Source: Treponema sp. (GTDB lineage: Bacteria > Spirochaetota > Spirochaetia > Treponematales > Treponemataceae). Taken from it: DNA of 42,674 nucleotides. The stretch lies in the NCBI GenBank assembly GCA_024402635.1, contig JAKSTJ010000022.1, positions 1 through 42,674 of the forward strand, in the 5' to 3' direction. The notes beneath the pieces are model-generated. The model was given only the letters and a program-made list of their open reading frames with translations, made no database searches and was not told the origin of the DNA. Position numbers and translations under genes: made by a program. Position 1 is the stretch's first letter, and every line of letters begins with the position of its first letter. Shown here in pieces: positions 40,071 through 42,674 of this stretch.

Positions 40071-41219
40071 GTGAGTAAAGCATTTCTGGTTCTGGCAGAC
40101 GGAACGGTTTATGAAGGACAATCTATTGGAGCTAAAGGAATTTCAATAGGGGAAACAGTCTTTACAACTGGTATGACCGGTTATCTGGAAACACTGACAG
40201 ATCCTAGTTATTTCGGACAGATAGTTACCCAGACTTTCCCATTAATTGGTAACTATGGTGTTATTCCAGAAGATTACGAAAGTAAAAAAAGTTGGGTTCG
40301 CGGATACATTGTTCGTGAACTGTGTGATTTGCCTTCCAATTTCCGTTGCGACGGAGATCTTAATTCCTTCCTTAAAAATCAAAACATTGTTGGTATTTGC
40401 GGTATTGATACCAGAGCTCTTACAAAAAAACTTCGAGAAGCCGGCGTTATGAACGGTATAATTATCAGCAACAGTGATGAAACTCCAATTGTAAATAATG
40501 AACTTCTTGCAAAAATAAAAGCCTACAGAGTTGAAAAATCAGTTGAAACAGTAAGTTCCAAAGAATTAAAAATTAAAAATGAAGAATTAAGAATGTATGA
40601 TGAAGTTTCAAAAAATTGGCCTGAAACTAATCACAATATTTTTCATTCAGATAAAAAAATTAAGATTGTTTTGTGGGATTTCGGTGCAAAACATAACATT
40701 CAGCGCGAACTTGAAAAACGTGGTGCAGAAGTTTTAGTTGTTCCTTATTCATACACTGCAGAAGAAATTCTTAAATTAAATCCAGACGGCATTATGCTTA
40801 GTAACGGTCCTGGAGACCCAAGTGATAATGTTGGAATAATTGGAGAAATCAAAAAATTATGTGAATCAGGAGTTCCAATTTTTGGGATTTGTCTTGGACA
40901 CCAGATGCTGGCTTTAGCTCGTGGAGCAAAAACTTCAAAACTTAAATACGGTCACCGTGGCGGAAACCATCCTGTAAAAGATATGGAAACCGGAAAAGTT
41001 TATATTTCCAGCCAGAACCACGGTTACGCAGTAGAAAATGATACTTTACCAGCTTATGCAAAACTGGCATTTGTAAACTCAAATGATGGTACTTGTGAAG
41101 GCGTTACTTACACAGATATTCCAGCATTCAGTGTTCAGTTCCACCCAGAAGCATGCGGTGGCCCACACGATACAAATTATCTGTTTGATAAGTTTGTAAA
41201 ATTGATTGAGGAGAAATAA
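40071..41219 (+). CDS. carA: Carbamoyl-phosphate synthase, small (glutaminase) subunit
   Basis: Cleaves glutamine and channels ammonia to CarB for carbamoyl phosphate (arginine and pyrimidine synthesis). 382 residues from GTG 40071, chosen for GGAG 8 bases upstream and because SKAFLVLADGTVYEG is the normal start. The N-terminal domain (GMTGYLETLTDPSYFGQIV, GICGIDTRALTKKLR) is followed by the class I amidotransferase domain with nucleophile Cys in GICLGHQM and His/Glu in FHPEACGG. The linker between them (about residues 163-180) is enlarged by in-frame repeat-like sequence, translated KELKIKNEELRM. Regulated by the hairpin leader upstream; followed by carB after 80 bases. Confidence 0.96.
   Translation: MSKAFLVLADGTVYEGQSIGAKGISIGETVFTTGMTGYLETLTDPSYFGQIVTQTFPLIGNYGVIPEDYESKKSWVRGYIVRELCDLPSNFRCDGDLNSFLKNQNIVGICGIDTRALTKKLREAGVMNGIIISNSDETPIVNNELLAKIKAYRVEKSVETVSSKELKIKNEELRMYDEVSKNWPETNHNIFHSDKKIKIVLWDFGAKHNIQRELEKRGAEVLVVPYSYTAEEILKLNPDGIMLSNGPGDPSDNVGIIGEIKKLCESGVPIFGICLGHQMLALARGAKTSKLKYGHRGGNHPVKDMETGKVYISSQNHGYAVENDTLPAYAKLAFVNSNDGTCEGVTYTDIPAFSVQFHPEACGGPHDTNYLFDKFVKLIEEK
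40563..40594 (+). repeat. AT-rich repeat-like insertion inside carA
   Basis: gaattaaaaattaaaaatga followed by agaattaagaat, a low-complexity, partly inverted sequence of a type often seen between bacterial genes. It is in frame and lies in the linker between the two CarA domains, so it is tolerated. Origin as a mobile repeat is inferred. Confidence 0.5.
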
Positions 41220-41224
41220 TATAC

Positions 41225-41266
41225 GTCCACGTCAAGGCACGCTACGCTTAAAGCCTTGACATGTCC
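41225..41266. repeat. Palindromic element between carA and carB
   Basis: GTCAAGGC (41231-41238) and GCCTTGAC (41253-41260) enclose acgctacgcttaaa. The core cgctacgct is shared with the element at the hsdM stop (12835-12886). Confidence 0.5.
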
Positions 41267-41272
41267 GTTTAT

Positions 41273-41297
41273 CGGTTTTTTAAGGAGGTTAAAACCG
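41273..41297 (+). promoter_or_regulatory. carB ribosome site in a hairpin loop
   Basis: CGGTTTT (41273-41279) pairs with AAAACCG (41291-41297), leaving TTAAGGAGGTT in the loop. The strong AAGGAGG is thus presented or masked by a 7-bp stem ending two bases before the ATG. May tune carB translation. Confidence 0.5.
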
Positions 41298-41299
41298 CT

Positions 41300-42674
41300 A
41301 TGCCATTACGTAAGGATATTCACAAAGTTATGATTATCGGTTCTGGTCCAATCATTATTGGTCAGGCTGCAGAATTTGACTATGCCGGTAACCAGGCTTG
41401 TAAGGCTTTAAAACAGCTTGGTCTTGAAGTTTGTCTTGTAAACTCAAACCCTGCAACTTTAATGACAGACCACGCAATGGCAGACGAAATCTACCTTGAA
41501 CCACTTAATGTTGAAACTCTTCAGCGTATTATAGAAAAAGAAAAACCAGATAGTCTCCTTTCTACTCTTGGAGGACAGACAGGACTTACACTTTCAATGG
41601 AACTTGCAAAATCAGGATTCCTTGAAAGCCATGGTGTAAAACTTTTAGGAGCAAATCCTCTTACAATTGACAAAGCCGAAGACCGCCAGATGTTCAAAGA
41701 TATGCTAGATGAAATCGGCGAACCTTGTATTCCATCAAAAGTTGTTACAACTTACGAAGATGCATTGGATTTTGTTACAAATGAAATTGGTTACCCTGCA
41801 ATCATCCGTCCAGCCTTTACTCTTGGTGGTACTGGTGGTGGTATTGCTTATAATGAAAAAGAATTTGACGAAATTGCTCACAACGGTTTACATCGTTCTC
41901 CAATTCACCAGATTCTTGTAGAAAAATGTATTTCCGGTTGGAAAGAAGTTGAATACGAAGTAATGCGTGACTCAAAAGGAAACGTAATTACAGTTTGTTC
42001 TATGGAAAACTTTGACCCAGTTGGTGTTCATACAGGTGACTCAATCGTTATTGCTCCAACTGTAACTCTGGCAGATAAAGAATATCAGATGCTCCGTTCG
42101 GCAGCTTTGAACATTATTTCTGCTTTGGAAATTGAAGGTGGATGTAACTGTCAGTTTGCTTTAAATCCAGAAACTTTTGAATATGCAGTAATTGAAGTAA
42201 ACCCTCGTGTAAGCCGTTCTTCTGCCCTTGCTTCTAAAGCTACCGGCTATCCAATTGCAAAGGTTGCAGCATTAATTGCAGTTGGTTTTACTCTTGATGA
42301 AATTCCAAACTTCGTAACAAAGAAAACTGCTGCATGTTTTGAACCAGTTTTGGATTACGTTGTTGTAAAAATGCCTAAGTTCCCATTTGAAAAATTTGTT
42401 TATGCAAGCCGCAAACTTGGAACTCAGATGAAAGCTACTGGTGAAGTTATGGCTATTGGTCAGAACTTTGAAGAAGCCATTTTGAAGGCTGTACGCGGTT
42501 GTGAGCTTGGTGTTACTGATTTAAATTATAAAGTTTTCAAAGCAGAAAATGATGATAAGATTCGCGAAAGAGTTGGTAAATGTACAGATCAGCGTATTTT
42601 CGCAATTTATGAAGCAATAAAACGCGGCTGTATGAGTATTGAAGAAATTCATCAGGTAACAATGGTTGATGAAT
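41300..42674 (+). CDS. carB: Carbamoyl-phosphate synthase, large subunit (3' part outside the window)
   Basis: Synthesises carbamoyl phosphate from bicarbonate, two ATP and ammonia delivered by CarA. The first 458 codons are present. Starts [20 protein letters not shown] at 41300 behind AAGGAGG. The N-terminal ATP-grasp (carboxyphosphate) domain is complete: [83 protein letters not shown], and [20 protein letters not shown]. The oligomerisation domain has begun by the window end. Co-transcribed with carA. Confidence 0.97.
   Translation, partial: MPLRKDIHKVMIIGSGPIIIGQAAEFDYAGNQACKALKQLGLEVCLVNSNPATLMTDHAMADEIYLEPLNVETLQRIIEKEKPDSLLSTLGGQTGLTLSMELAKSGFLESHGVKLLGANPLTIDKAEDRQMFKDMLDEIGEPCIPSKVVTTYEDALDFVTNEIGYPAIIRPAFTLGGTGGGIAYNEKEFDEIAHNGLHRSPIHQILVEKCISGWKEVEYEVMRDSKGNVITVCSMENFDPVGVHTGDSIVIAPTVTLADKEYQMLRSAALNIISALEIEGGCNCQFALNPETFEYAVIEVNPRVSRSSALASKATGYPIAKVAALIAVGFTLDEIPNFVTKKTAACFEPVLDYVVVKMPKFPFEKFVYASRKLGTQMKATGEVMAIGQNFEEAILKAVRGCELGVTDLNYKVFKAENDDKIRERVGKCTDQRIFAIYEAIKRGCMSIEEIHQVTMVDE

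Noticed and set aside
1..42674. tRNA, rRNA, T-box or known riboswitch
   Set aside because: No tRNA cloverleaf, rRNA segment, T-box sequence or riboswitch core that I can recognise was seen by eye; a cmscan run would be the proper test.

Overview
The window is AT-rich bacterial chromosome that most resembles a gut- or rumen-type Treponema (Spirochaetota). This is an inference from gene content: a type III glutamine synthetase, an ammonium transporter fused to a PII domain, FliM/FliN switch domains, TolC/RND and MacAB-TolC pumps, a class III cyclase and a fragment resembling a GH10 xylanase tail. No rRNA, tRNA, CRISPR array or intact transposon is visible.

Layout. 1-1294: 5' part of asnB (minus) with a long structured leader to about 1560. 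1620-14340: defence island, nearly all minus: XRE regulator, hsdR, an AAA ATPase plus small partner, a 55-residue hydrophobic peptide, a truncated tyrosine recombinase, a DUF2971 gene (plus), hsdS with an overlapping 13-codon minicistron, an ORF6N/PLD-like protein, a GIY-YIG nuclease between clusters of palindromic repeats, and hsdM with a scarred 3' end. 14482-18813: amt-PII and glnN (minus). 19030-25917: MFP-RND-lipoprotein-TolC export operon (minus). 26087-27606: leaderless pair of paralogous membrane proteins (plus). 27576-29807: MATE transporter and HAD phosphatase (minus). 30028-31371: XRE DNA-binding domain fused to FliM and two SpoA/FliN domains (plus). 31417-31733: two gene fragments meeting tail to tail. 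31769-34956: AEC permease (plus), TraX-like protein and membrane adenylate cyclase (minus). 35043-35281: two overlapping small ORFs. 35523-39868: TolC-MacA-MacB type operon (plus). 40071-42674: carA and the 5' part of carB (plus).

Two things stand out. First, the four transcription units that make or use glutamine/ammonia (asnB, amt, glnN, carA) all have a clear sigma70-type promoter, a transcript that soon reads CGACAA (CGAGCAA in carA), and then a strong hairpin with a U tract before the coding region; amt and glnN have two such hairpins in tandem and asnB has three hairpins. No other gene here has this, so I propose a nitrogen-responsive attenuation regulon whose sensor is not visible. Second, the 447-residue protein at 30028-31371 joins an XRE helix-turn-helix to flagellar-switch modules and has three copies of an 8-base motif in its promoter region.

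The defence island shows repeated recombination: a truncated recombinase, a leftover start of another hsdS, a leftover end of another hsdM, and a small ATPase operon behind its own palindrome-containing promoter. Similar partial-duplication scars occur at the amt 3' end, and repeat-derived sequence lies inside carA and between carA and carB.
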